Shown in pieces: positions 24,065 to 34,484 of a stretch of 64,000 nt of DNA. The stretch is from the NCBI GenBank assembly GCA_036346375.1, contig CM070500.1, forward strand, positions 84,610,437 through 84,674,436. Direction: 5' to 3'. The notes under the pieces are model-generated. The model did no database searches. It saw only the letters and a list, made by a program, of their open reading frames with translations, and had not been told where the DNA came from. Source of the DNA: Guadua angustifolia. Lineage: Eukaryota > Streptophyta > Magnoliopsida > Poales > Poaceae. How positions within the stretch are numbered: the stretch's first letter is position 1; every line of letters begins with the position of its first letter. The translations under genes and the position numbers were made by a program.

Positions 24065-24164
24065 NNNNNNNNNNNNNNNNNNNNNNNNNNNNNNNNNNNN
24101 NNNNNNNNNNNNNNNNNNNNNNNNNNNNNNNNNNNNNNNNNNNNNNNNNNNNNNNNNNNNNNNN
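24065..24164. other. Assembly gap (100 N)
   Basis: Exactly 100 N, the conventional size for a gap of unknown length. It falls just downstream of a promoter-like region, so real coding sequence may be missing. Confidence 1.
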
Positions 24165-25042
24165 TTATGAATGGTTGTCTACTTGTCCTAATAACTACCC
24201 CTCTTTTTTTTTAAAAAAAAGAACTTTACTAGCCAATATTTCATCTGAATTCTGAAAGCCATACGCCACACTCAATTCTTTCCGGGTTGATTTAGCAAGT
24301 ATTTGTTATTTTGTGTATAGTTTTCATTCAGCAAGTCATAATCATTTCTGTAAATCTTAAAAAACCTGCATTTACTCTCCTGTGCTGAGGAGCAAGTGTG
24401 GTGCTTCTGGAACCAAGTTCCTCTTCTTGCGGACCCTCTTTTAGTTTTGTTTTCACTCTTCGGTGTTTTCAGCTATCAAGTATCAGCATTATTTCACAAT
24501 TCCGCTATTGTTTTTCACTGTGAATATATGATAACAAGACGTTGCGTATTGTAGCTAGATGTACGTACGTCTGAGTTGGAGGCAAATTAAGCAAGCTTCC
24601 ATACCAGCTTGTAACTGAGTCGTACCCATATTGTGGTCCACCGACTCAGACAAAGTCAGGAAACGTGCTGCTTAAGTGAAAGCTATTGTTCATGGGCTAC
24701 AGTACGATCTGGTCCATGACAGAATTATTCTAATTATTAAGTCTTTTCCAAAGAGCTATTGTTTCCACACTAAGAACAGATTTTAGGCACTGTTAACCTG
24801 GGACCTGGTTGGCCAAGCTGTCCACGATCAGATACATTTTTTCCTCGTTTCATTTTAAGTGAACAATGATCTCAAGCAAGTATTGGGTCTGGTTATTCCA
24901 CCCTGCAGAGACTCGTGGATTCATGTCGTTTTACTAATACAGGTGATCGGTGGCAGGCAAGCCACGATCAAATAACATACTGAGTGAGGTGTTTAGGCTA
25001 TATCACCATCATGTTGATTAGACAGCACCTCTGGATATTCCC
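24165..25042. other. Non-coding DNA after the gap, nothing recognised
   Basis: T-rich, intron-like composition. No frame of useful length or recognisable domain. Confidence 0.4.
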
Positions 25043-25050
25043 TTATATTA

Positions 25051-25441
25051 AAGCTCTTTTACAGTGGATTAAAATCAATATAAACCATCCATTCCTTTCA
25101 ATCTAATGGTTGAAATCAATTTAGATCTACTTATACTACCACTTATAGTATTGATAGTAAAATTCAGAGATGGATAGAAAGGTAAAAAATTCCATCATAC
25201 TATTTGTCCTCTATGGTAAAATACGTATTGTGATCCTGATGAATGGCGGATGAATAGATAAGAGGCTTCTGAAGATCACCAGGTATTCAGCGAATCCAAA
25301 ACTGTGAATGAATTTAAAAAAGTCTAAAATACCCATGATGAATGGATAGGAAAGGTCTAAAATACCCTTGAGGAATAGACGGTTAGATTTGATTTCTATT
25401 ATCACTACTTACTACATATGTTATCTACTATAAAATTTCTC
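25051..25441. mobile_element. MITE, 391 bp, perfect 8-bp TSD, copy 2
   Basis: TTATATTA is duplicated at 25043-25050 and 25442-25449. The ends are AAGCTCTTTTACAGTGG and CTACTATAAAATTTCTC, partly inverted. The outer parts align with the shorter element at 15653-15847. About 200 bp of extra sequence in the centre, including a repeated CTAAAATACCC phrase, explains the length difference. Confidence 0.7.
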
Positions 25442-25449
25442 TTATATTA

Positions 25450-26761
25450 TTGTTTTGTTACCTTTTGTTTGTGGACCTGCAGTGAGGCCATACCTTTCTG
25501 GAGCTCTTCTGCGAACCATGGGTTAAGGGTATCTGGCTATCTGCAGTGTTGGCATTATTGCTACTTGATAGATACAAACTTTTTCACCCCGATCAGAACC
25601 CTTTTTGAATTGGACTCGTTTGGCAATGATTCCAATGTGTTGTGCTTGACAGTAGGGATCCCTTTTCTTCTCTGTGTGTTACCGAATGGTTTCGGACTCC
25701 AAAGTAAAATGTGGCTCTAGAGATTGATCCACTGGCACACTATACTGCATAATGTGATCGTACTCTTGAATCCAAGGATTGTTGAATATGGTACCTTACA
25801 CTTACATGTTTATTATATGTCATAACTGTATGATTTGCATTCTTCCTTACATAATAATGCCCATGAATAGCTCGACTTACATGTTTAATTAGGTCGTGGA
25901 ATCAAGTTTCATTGACTTAATTGTTATGGACGAAGCTCGAGTGTCAATTTTAAATTTCGAGGTCTTGGAGAACTCAATTGGTCAGTTTCACACTTGCTTG
26001 ATTCTTAGTTTACTGCAGTGTAAGGTGTGAACTGTGGTGGACTGGTTAATGTCGCTTATATTTAATTAAGTCTATTCCGAAATTTGTCTGGTGTGTTGGA
26101 TGTAACACCCTCAAAGTTGTAATATCAAGTAATTACAATATTCCTTCCCTAACCATATTTGATCCCCAAAATTATCCCCTCTAATTATCTGCTTATATTA
26201 CTCTTCAATTTATCCTTAACTATTATCTAAATTTGGATTAATTCGGTAAGTAAAAGAAATAAGAAAATAGGATGGAATCCTATGTTTGGGCCAGCCGGGC
26301 CAGCCCACCGTGGCCCATATTTGTAGCTACTGCAGAATATAAGGGAGGTCGATGCAAGGATTTTCACATTCCTGTGCAGCCGCCGCTGGCATGGCTCTTG
26401 GCCGCCATGGCCTTCCGGCCGTTGCCATCGCCACCGAGGTGCTGTTGGCTTGGCTAAAGGCTGCGCTAGCTGCCTCCACCACGGTCGTCGCCGTCGGCCG
26501 ATCTCCTCGTTGTCTATCCTAACGGCTGACGCGCCGGACGGTCGGCCGGGTTTGTGTTGTTGGGTCGCTTCGGCCGTCATCCGCGAACCGTGCCGGCCTT
26601 AATTATTCCCTCGGGCTGCCGCGGCCGTGGTCTTCTTCCAACACGCCATGGACGACGAGGAATAGGGTGCACGCTTGCACAATGCCACCATGCATGGCCA
26701 TTCACGTGCCCTCCCTCCTAGATGCAACTTCTCATCATACGGAGATATGGTAGCAGCTAGC
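25450..26761. other. Intergenic or transcript-like DNA, nothing named
   Basis: A 100-aa plus-strand frame (25418-25720) has no recognisable domain. TGTAACACCC at 26102 looks like the first bases of some gypsy LTRs, but no matching right end was found. 26370-26600 is GC-rich with overlapping alanine/proline-rich frames on both strands that I do not call. Confidence 0.4.
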
Positions 26762-26769
26762 ATCTCTCG

Positions 26770-27445
26770 TAGGGATGGCAAAAATACCCATGGATCCGGG
26801 TACCCGACCCGATGGGTTCGGGTCTGGGTCCAAATTTGGACCCATGTGTATATTATTTCGGGTTCGGGTCCGGGTCTCATTTTGAACCCGTGGGTACTCG
26901 GATCCGGACCGTTAAAAAAGCGAAAAACAAACGCTAGATCGGTTAAGGATCGAAAAGCTAACGCGCAGTGCAGACCCTCGTGCTTTCGTGCGGGCAACCG
27001 CGCCAGTAGGCAGTAGCGGATGCGGCTCTATTCCATGCGCAACGCCAACGCTTAGTGAAGTTTAGTACCACATCGCTTAATGAGCTTGGTTGGGAGTAGG
27101 GAGAAGGCTACATAAGCGACGTCCCTGCATGCGTGATGGGTCAACGTCTTGATGCAAACTTGGGTTCGGTACTTGCAACGTCCTTCCCGCGTTTGGGTTC
27201 GATCAATGCATAAATAAAAAAAGAACGAAATCATCGATAAAAAAAACTTTGCGATTATCGTAGAATGAATGGCTAAAATTTGTGTTTGGCGTCCGTGCGG
27301 GTACCTGTTCGGTCCGGATACCCATCGGTGCAGGTGCAGGTCGAGTTTGGACTCGTGGTCGACTTGGTCCGGATCTGGGTTTAAACCGGGTCTCGGTCCG
27401 GGTCCACAGAGGCTGACCGGAGGTACCCGACCGTTGCCATCCCTA
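26770..27445. mobile_element. Non-autonomous hAT-type element (676 bp) with perfect 8-bp TSD
   Basis: ATCTCTCG is duplicated at 26762-26769 and 27446-27453. Termini are TAGGGATGGCAA and TTGCCATCCCTA, perfect inverted repeats. Subterminal DNA carries GGGTACCCG / GGTTCGGGTC / CGGGTCCG words at both ends. No transposase frame is present. The right end lies 25 bp upstream of the start codon of the next gene, so the element now forms its immediate upstream region. Confidence 0.92.
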
Positions 27446-27470
27446 ATCTCTCGGCTTCATCTTTGGAGCC

Positions 27471-30400
27471 ATGCAGCCGTCCGTTGCGAGAGCCGCCGTG
27501 CCGTTCGGACTTCTCTTGCTCGTTGCGGACCCTTGCCATGGCCGCGACGGCGATGCTGAGCCATTATCAGGCAAGCCCCTCCCACAATATTATTTCACAT
27601 CCCATGTACGTACCTCTCGTTCCTTAATTTCATCTTACCATTCCTTTCCATTGGTTATTTACCCCTTGACGTTAATTGATGTTCATCATCTACTAAGTTA
27701 CCAATCCATCGCTCTAGATGATCAGATTGTCTTTAGCATCTTATCATGGTGCAATTGAGAAAACATTGCTAGTTACTATTGCATTAATTAATGATCACCT
27801 GGATAATTTGTTCCTTGGATTACCTTAATGTCTGATATAATTGTGATGACATGATTGGATAACATAGGATGGCAATTAATAAGTTGATGTTGTTAGATCG
27901 CCGTTTAATCATGAGCTGTGATATTTAACACTATGATATTATGAATTGGTATTTTTGGTTAATGAACAATTTCATAGGAGCAACGTGTCCGGAGTACCGG
28001 ATTGAGCAGTGTGTTAATGATTGCGTATTCAGGTTAGTGGTAATGTTCCATATATCATTTTCCAATATCACAGTTTCTTTGCCACATTCTCTTATATAGG
28101 CCACATTCTCTTATATAGCTAGTTAGCTACATTACTCTGTTATCGAACCCATAATACCAAATTTCCATGTTACCTTCATACTATTTATTTATCAGTTCTC
28201 AAATTTAGGTTATTGTAATACCATCCAGTCATTACTGTTATCAATTTGTTAATGACAAATAATTATATACCATTATATTGCCTTATGGAGTTGCCATCTT
28301 TAAATCTATATTCTATGTTTTACATTTTAGGCATGGCCAATTGATGTCGCTGGCCTTGATGTGCCATTCACTGTGGACGAGGTCCAGATAGCAATCTCCT
28401 TCTTTGCCACCGGAGAAAGCCGGGTCGGATAGATTCACGAGAACTTTCTACAAACACCTGCTGGTCAATTATCAAGCAAGACGTCATGGATCGTTTCTTT
28501 TCCTCGATCGGCTCCGTTCAGATTCTCGAATATTAAACACGGCTTCCATTGCGCTCATCCCCAAAAGGATGCACGCGTCGATCTTCAGCAGACTATCGAT
28601 CGATCGACCTCATTCACTCGGTCGCGAAAATATTCTCAAAAGTTCTAGCTCAGCGCCTTTCCAGACAAATAGCATCTCTCGTGTCGATTTCGCAAACCGC
28701 CTTCATAAAAGGAAGATGCATCCAAGAAAATTTCCTATGGGTTCAAAACCGTATAACATCTTACCACCGAAACCATACATCGACACTGATGCTCAAGCTA
28801 GATATCGAAAAAGCTTTCGACTATGTATCATGGGAATATTTACTGGACCTCATGCAAGCTCGAGGTTTCGGCCCTCGATGGTGTGAATGGATAACAAACT
28901 CCTTCGCGACATCTGCTTCGTCGGTTCTCCTCAACGGGGTTCCAGGTCCTCAATTCAAGCACCAACAAGGACTTAGACAAGACGACCCACTATCGCCATA
29001 CCTCTTCCTGTTAGCCATTGACCCACTGCACTACATTCTCGCAAGAGCAACCCAAGATAGTGTCCTATCTCCTCTAAGTGGCCGTGCCCCGTCTCTCAAA
29101 CTCTCCCTTTACGCGGACAACGCGGTAATTTTCCTAAATCTAGTCAGAAGCGACCTGGAGGCAGTCGTACATATCCTCACCAAATTCGGACAAGCATCGG
29201 GTCTTCGAATCAACTTGCACAAGAGTTCTATAGCACCGATCAGAGGACAACATCTAAACCTTCAAAGCATCTTGCAGCCTTTTCAGGGACAAATTGCGAA
29301 CTTCCCTATGAAATATCTAGGCATGTCGCTAACTCTCGAACGCTTGTGACGCGCCGATCTGCAGCCTATCCATGACAAAGTTGCGCGGCGTCTAGCATCC
29401 TGGCAGGCAGACCATCTCACAATGGGGGGGTGACTAACCTTGGTAAAGTCGGTCCTCACCTCGATCCCCATTTACTTGCTCACAGCAATCAGGACTCCCA
29501 AAAAGTTCATTTCAGACCTCGATAAGATGCGAAGAAAATTCCTATGGGCAGGACGCGGAGAAATTCATGGAGGGAACTGCAAAGTTCGCTAGTCGATAAT
29601 TTGTCGCCCGTACGATAAGGGGGGACTGGGTGTCCTCGACCTAGACAGATTCGCCAGGGCACTCTGCCTACAATGGCTATGGCACCGATGGGCAGACCCA
29701 AGCAGGCCATGGATTGATATGTCCACACCATGCGATCAAACCGACAAACAGCTTTTCTCAGCGGCCACCACCTTCACCATCGGAAACGGCCAGATAGCAA
29801 TCTTCTGGACTGACAGATGGCTCCAAGGTGCGGCCCCTTCACAGCTAGCGCCGAAACTATTCAAACACTCCAGGCAGAAGTCTCGCTCCGTCGCAGACGC
29901 CCTATCAAATAACAATTGGATCCGAGATATTCGGCACAACCTCACTCCTCATTTGGTGCTCCAATCGTCCAATCAGGTCAAAATCCAGTCCACGGGCTGC
30001 GCCCACAGTCGAGATGCCATATCATGGACTCAATCATCCTCCGGCATCTACGGCCTCGTCGACCTATCGAATGCGATTCGAGAACAAGCCTTTATCAGCT
30101 TTTCATGCCACAGTCTGGTCTGCGTGGGCTCCGCTAAGATGCAAAGTATTTCTATGGCTTACCCATCACAACCGACTATGGACAGCCCAACAACTTCAAC
30201 GTAGGGGGTGGCCAAACCAATACTTTTGCCCAATGTGCTGTCGAAGCCTTGAAACCGTGTACCACCTCTTCATAGAGTGCCTGCAAATTCGGTGCTTGTG
30301 GGAATCAGTGGCTGTATGGGCAAGGCTTCCATCGCTCCAGTCAAACAATTGGGAACGAGCAGACACTTTCGAAGATTGGTGCCTTCAACAAGCAAATCAC

Positions 30401-32135
30401 GACCCAAGATTTTGTAAAGGTGTTAGAACTCTGATCACTCTCACATGTTAGCAGTGGTGGAAAGAGCGAAATGCCAGAATTTTTCGGAACAAATATAACG
30501 TCAACGAGGATATTTTCCAATCGGTCAGAGACGAAGCCGCGCTCTGGATTATAGCCGGAGCAGTTCAGCTAAAAAAATCTAGTGGAGCGTCGGACTTGAC
30601 CCTTTTCTTCAATCTTTGTGGTTTTCCTTCTCTTTTTCCCTTAATCTCTTCTTTGTCCTCCTCTTGCTCCTTCCCCTAACTCTTCTCTAGTTCTCTATCT
30701 TTAGCGCAGAATCCTGCGCTGTGTACACTGCTTTTCCTCTATTTAATATAGATCACAGCTATGCTGTCTTCAAAAAAAAATGTTTTACATTTTCAATCTT
30801 CCTGTTTAATAACATACCTGGGGAATAACAGTATATCTTTCAACGTTCCACCCAACAACGTACTGCTATCATGTATTTTTGTTGTTTGGGATTTTAACAG
30901 TCAGTTGCGGGGGATACAGTCATACGGGTACCAGCCAATTCCAAATCACATTTCCCTTTCGATTGTCGAGGATGATTTTACACATTGTTTCTATCTAGTC
31001 ATCACATATATAGGAGCTTCGGCTTTCCACCCAACAATGTACGGAGGTATATACTTTCGTCGTTGGGAAGTTAAACCCAGTTACAAGTATGCAGCTGTGG
31101 CGGGTGTCCGACTATTTTCATATATATGATGCATCCAAAATCAGCGGTTTAACTATCCACATTTACAATTACACGATTACTTCGCATCATTATTACAATT
31201 CCAGTCATAGCCTCCTAATTTACTTAACCATCTGTCACCTGTGGTATTCTTTCAACGTCAGTACTGCACTTACTTTTACAAATTACTGTTATCCCATCAG
31301 ATAACATTATCACATGATCCTTTCCATAATTACATCTGCACACCACATTTACCTTGTGGCTACCTGGAACCCTTGATTTATCTCATTTCAATTGTTGCTC
31401 TTGTTGTTGGGTGTGCCTTGCTGAGATATTTTACATCTCACCCTTGCTTACCTTTCTGTTCCAGGAGACAGTTCAGCATAGTTGTTGCACGTGGCATTGG
31501 CTCGTGGGAGCGCCGCATTTCCAGTACTGTGTTGCTTTCTGCAGTTTCAAATAAATCTCATGTTATTTACTCTTCCGCTGTATTCCAAAATAATGTCACC
31601 CTCTTTTCCTTTATTAAACAAAGTCTTTTGGCCAAGCAGTTTTATGATTGTTCTTATTTTGTGTCATTTTGCAATAACGTTCCACTTTGTACCGCATTTC
31701 CCATATGCTGGGTGCTACACTGAACCAGTGATATGATTATCCATACTTTCTACTAATATATGGGGATCTACAGTGCAAGTGCAGCAGAGAGTTAAGCGTT
31801 CTTGCAATGTTCGATGCATAGATGTATGTAATTAAACTTGTTGTAAGTAACTATGACCAGATAGCATTTGCAAATTGCAGAGGGGTCTGTCAAAAGTGAC
31901 CAAATGTTGTGTTGGCAGGCAGAATCTGCCATCAGGATATGGGGCATTGGGGCTTCGAGAGTGTTCCCACGATCCCACTTGCAAATGCCCCCAGGGAGTC
32001 CTGCATGCGCATTGTTCTGCAACGGTCGAGGGAGGAAACAGGCAGGATTGTACGATATACATCGACCTGATACGGCGAAAATATGACGTATGCATGGCTG
32101 ATCTGCTTGTACTGGCAGAGAACAAAAGGTGCTAA
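27471..32135 (+). CDS. Secreted cysteine-rich, defensin-like peptide gene (three exons)
   Basis: Model: exon 1 27471-27570, exon 2 27978-28032, exon 3 31919-32135. The joins keep frame (100+55+217 = 372 nt) and give 123 aa. Exon 1 encodes a hydrophobic leader (residues about 8-19, AAVPFGLLLLVA) typical of a signal peptide. The rest has ten cysteines. The first six follow C-x8-C-x3-C ... C-x5-C-x-C, the CxxxC plus CxC spacing of cysteine-stabilised alpha-beta (defensin-like) peptides, with four more in an unusually long tail. Intron 1 would use a GC donor (CAG|GCAAG) and TTTCATAG acceptor; intron 2 uses AG|GTTAG and GTTGGCAG and contains the LINE. An earlier acceptor at 31880 would hit TGA at once, which favours 31919. 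A role in defence or signalling is inference from the family. Tail length, GC donor and hAT-altered upstream region leave open a pseudogene. Confidence 0.5.
28329..30779 (+). mobile_element. 5'-truncated LINE in intron 2 of the defensin-like gene
   Basis: ATGTTTTACATTTT occurs exactly at 28315-28328 and 30780-30793, a perfect 14-bp target duplication. The right copy follows an A-run at 30772-30780. The insert starts inside the region before the reverse transcriptase core and lacks ORF1 and the endonuclease, as expected of 5'-truncated target-primed insertion. It lies in the sense orientation of the host gene. The ends of the body, with TATTTAATATAGATC-type text before the A tail, are intact. 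Confidence 0.9.
28549..30451 (+). pseudogene. LINE reverse transcriptase and zf-RVT remnant (broken)
   Basis: 28549-29349 reads through reverse transcriptase blocks: DYRSIDLIHSVAKIFSKVLA, SQTAFIKGR, LKLDIEKAFDYVSW, GLRQDDPLSPYLF, and the active-site box at 29110-29121, which is YADN instead of YADD. The box is followed by FGQASGLRINLHKSS and FPMKYLGM. A stop at 29347-29349 ends this frame, and further shifts follow. 30014-30451 carries the C-terminal zinc-binding zf-RVT part (CPMCC ... HLFIEC). An earlier piece, around 28404, resembles the FYK motif in another frame. The lost catalytic Asp, stop and frameshifts make it inactive. Confidence 0.88.
30794..31918 (+). other. Remainder of intron 2, nothing else recognised
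   Basis: T-rich intron-like DNA. Frames of 60-160 aa at 30761-31736 have no domain and lie within the intron of the proposed gene. A phrase CCACCCAACAACGTAC / CCACCCAACAATGTAC recurs at about 30849 and 31028, a weak local duplication. Confidence 0.45.
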
Positions 32136-33072
32136 ATGCAGAGAAAATCTGGGGCAATTGGAAGTTAATGTTTGGTCCATATGCTATGGCAGGTAGAGAA
32201 CTGAATACTGCTGCTGGTTTGACATGACAATTGAACTTTTTTCCCACATGATGATGCCTGAGTTCTTTGTTTTCATCTGCTCGTGCCTTTTCTTTCTCGC
32301 AGACGAATATATGGCGAATCTTACTTCACCCTTCGAATTTTGGATGCTGCCTCCTGCGATATCACCTTGAAAAGACGGCCTGCTTCAAGAATCAACACCG
32401 GCCATGGTTCAACGGGGACAGTTGTTTGCACAAACAAGACATGACATCTAGGCTCTAGCCTTGCTGCTTCAGACGTACACAGGGTGAGGGAGTGATCGAA
32501 CAGCCTCAGCAACCAGGCATGGGAGCAACACATGGATAGCTTATGCGGGTGACGTGGCCGCACTAAATGGACGCACATGAACCCTTAAAGGTATGTACCA
32601 TGGTTGCCGGATTTGCTACAAACCCTACGAATTGTGAACCGGATTCGTTGGACCCAAACTGATTTAAAGTATGGAGTTCGTGTTCTTTTTGGAAATTGAA
32701 ATAAAAAGTGACGAACCATGAACCCAAATCTATACTGCGACTCGATCGGTATGCACCAAAAAGAGAGAAAAGAAAAAGGAGAGGAAGAGAGTAGAGGAAG
32801 AAAAAGGTAAGAATCCCTTTAATTAATTTCAGCCTCTGTGGTCAGGTTAGTGAGGTGAGGTGGTGTGTTATTGCCGCACGGGCGATGCATGCAGTGCCTG
32901 TAACTTTCAACTGCAAGCTTTAGCAATTATCTTTCTTCATACCAGAGCGGCCTACTTGCCTTGGTTCATGTCATGTGACTCCATCCAGGCACAAAGCAAA
33001 TGTCGTCAGGCTTACACTTCACTGTTCATTGCATGATTCCAATTCTCCTCTTGCTTCTATCGTATCTTTTTA
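32136..33072. other. Downstream and intergenic DNA, nothing recognised
   Basis: Possible 3' UTR of the defensin-like gene just after 32135, then intergenic DNA. Short frames at 32267-32578 lack features. Confidence 0.4.
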
Positions 33073-33571
33073 TATACTAATTGGAGATCCTCCTAGAAAC
33101 TCTCATGTTAATCAGCAAATACTAGAAATTTCCACGTTAATCTAAAAAACAATTTGCTAGAAAATCCCACATTATTAAAAAAAAGAAAATCTTGGTCATC
33201 TAATCTTCTTAATCATATTTATCCATGAATTAGATCTATTTATCTACCATAAGAGATATATGGTAAATCAGAGGAGTACCATATGAAAGAGAAGCTTTGC
33301 TTTCCTTATCTACTCGTTGTATACTAATTGGAGGCCCTCCTAGAAGCCTCCACATTAATCAGAAAATACTAGAAATTTCCACATTAATCTAAAAAAAGAA
33401 AAATTGCTAGAAAATCTCACATTACTCTAAAAAAGAGAAAATCTTGGTTGTTAAATCTCCTTAATCATTTTCATCCATGGCTTAAATCTATTTATCTACT
33501 CATAAGAGATATATGGTAAATCAGAGGAGTACTATATGAAAGAGAAGATTTACTTTCCTTATCTACTCGTT
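33073..33571. repeat. Tandem duplication, 247-bp period, two copies
   Basis: Copy 1 (33073-33319) and copy 2 (33320-about 33571) both run from TATACTAATTGGAG through CTAGAAATTTCCAC and GAGATATATGGTAAATCAG to TTATCTACTCGTT. They differ by scattered substitutions and small indels, so the duplication is not very recent. It lies about 0.9-1.4 kb upstream of the kinase gene. Confidence 0.85.
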
Positions 33572-33718
33572 ATCTTCAAGCGTCTAATAATGAAGCAATG
33601 ACCTGAAAATAGAAAGGAAGATGAGAAGATATTATTGTAACATATACGGATTGATCTATTTATAGAAATTGCTAGCCATGCGGATACATGGGTTAATGAC
33701 TAGTATACTAAACTTTTA

Positions 33719-34101
33719 GGCCCTGTTTGGAAGCAATGTATTTTCATAGTTTCTAGGCAATACCATGGTTTCTAAGAATACCATAGTATTTTATACTATG
33801 AGGTGTTTGGTTACCATGCCAAAAGCTCTGTATTAAAAACCATGGTTTGGTAGATACCATGGTATTTTGGGGGTATTTGAAACTCCACTCCAACCCAAAG
33901 TTTTCATGGTTTTAACTAGCTTCTTGTCTATTTCCACTCAAATACCATGGTTTGTGATGTTACATCCAAACAGTTGGTAGTTCCAAGAGATACCATAGTT
34001 TTAAAGGAGTATGGTAAAACCATAGTATTCATGACAAAACAATTGCAAACCATAGTATACCAAAACCATAGTTTTGAAATACATTACTTCCAAACAGGGC
34101 A
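33719..34101. mobile_element. Tourist-like (PIF/Harbinger) MITE, 383 bp
   Basis: Flanked by TTA at 33716-33718 and 34102-34104. Terminal inverted repeats start GGCCCTGTTTGGAAGCAATG and end with the near-inverse CATTACTTCCAAACAGGGCA. The interior is full of ACCATGGTTT / ACCATAGT words and has no real coding frame. It ends ~290 bp before the TATA box of the kinase gene. Confidence 0.85.
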
Positions 34102-34387
34102 TTACCCATGTATGCTTACCGCTTGGCTTTACTTTGTTGCAGCTGCTTGAGTACACTGAGCCAGGTAGTTTGCAACTAGCCTTGGGTCCAATGATGTAAT
34201 GGTTGTTGCCCATAATCATCCATCCAAGTGGAGAAAGAAAAAAAAAACGTAACATCAACTGTCTTAGATCATGGAGAACAGTTATATGCTTGACAAGTAG
34301 ATGCTCTACAGTAGAAAGCTGGCTCGTATGACTGTAGCTCTTCTAAACTTGCCATCCATACATTGGCTCAAGGTAACGCCAGCTGCT

Positions 34388-34394
34388 TATATAA
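34388..34394 (+). promoter_or_regulatory. TATA box of the PINOID-like kinase gene
   Basis: TATATAA lies 91 bp upstream of the start codon, in GCTTATATAACG. This leaves a short leader of roughly 60 bases if transcription starts about 30 bp downstream. Confidence 0.6.
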
Positions 34395-34484
34395 CGTAGG
34401 GAGCTGGAAGGTAGAGAAAAAGAGCTTTACCTTTGCGTTTGCATTGCATTGCTTATTTGCTTTGCCTCTTGTCTTGAGCTTTCC

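Noticed and set aside
26102..26280. Gypsy LTR start (TGTAACACCC)
   Set aside because: No matching GGGTGTTACA end, TSD or internal region found, so a chance match or unrecognisable fragment.
31881..31918. Alternative acceptor for exon 3 of the defensin-like gene at 31880
   Set aside because: In the phase set by exon 2 it meets TGA within seven codons, while the acceptor at 31918 keeps an open frame to the stop at 32133.
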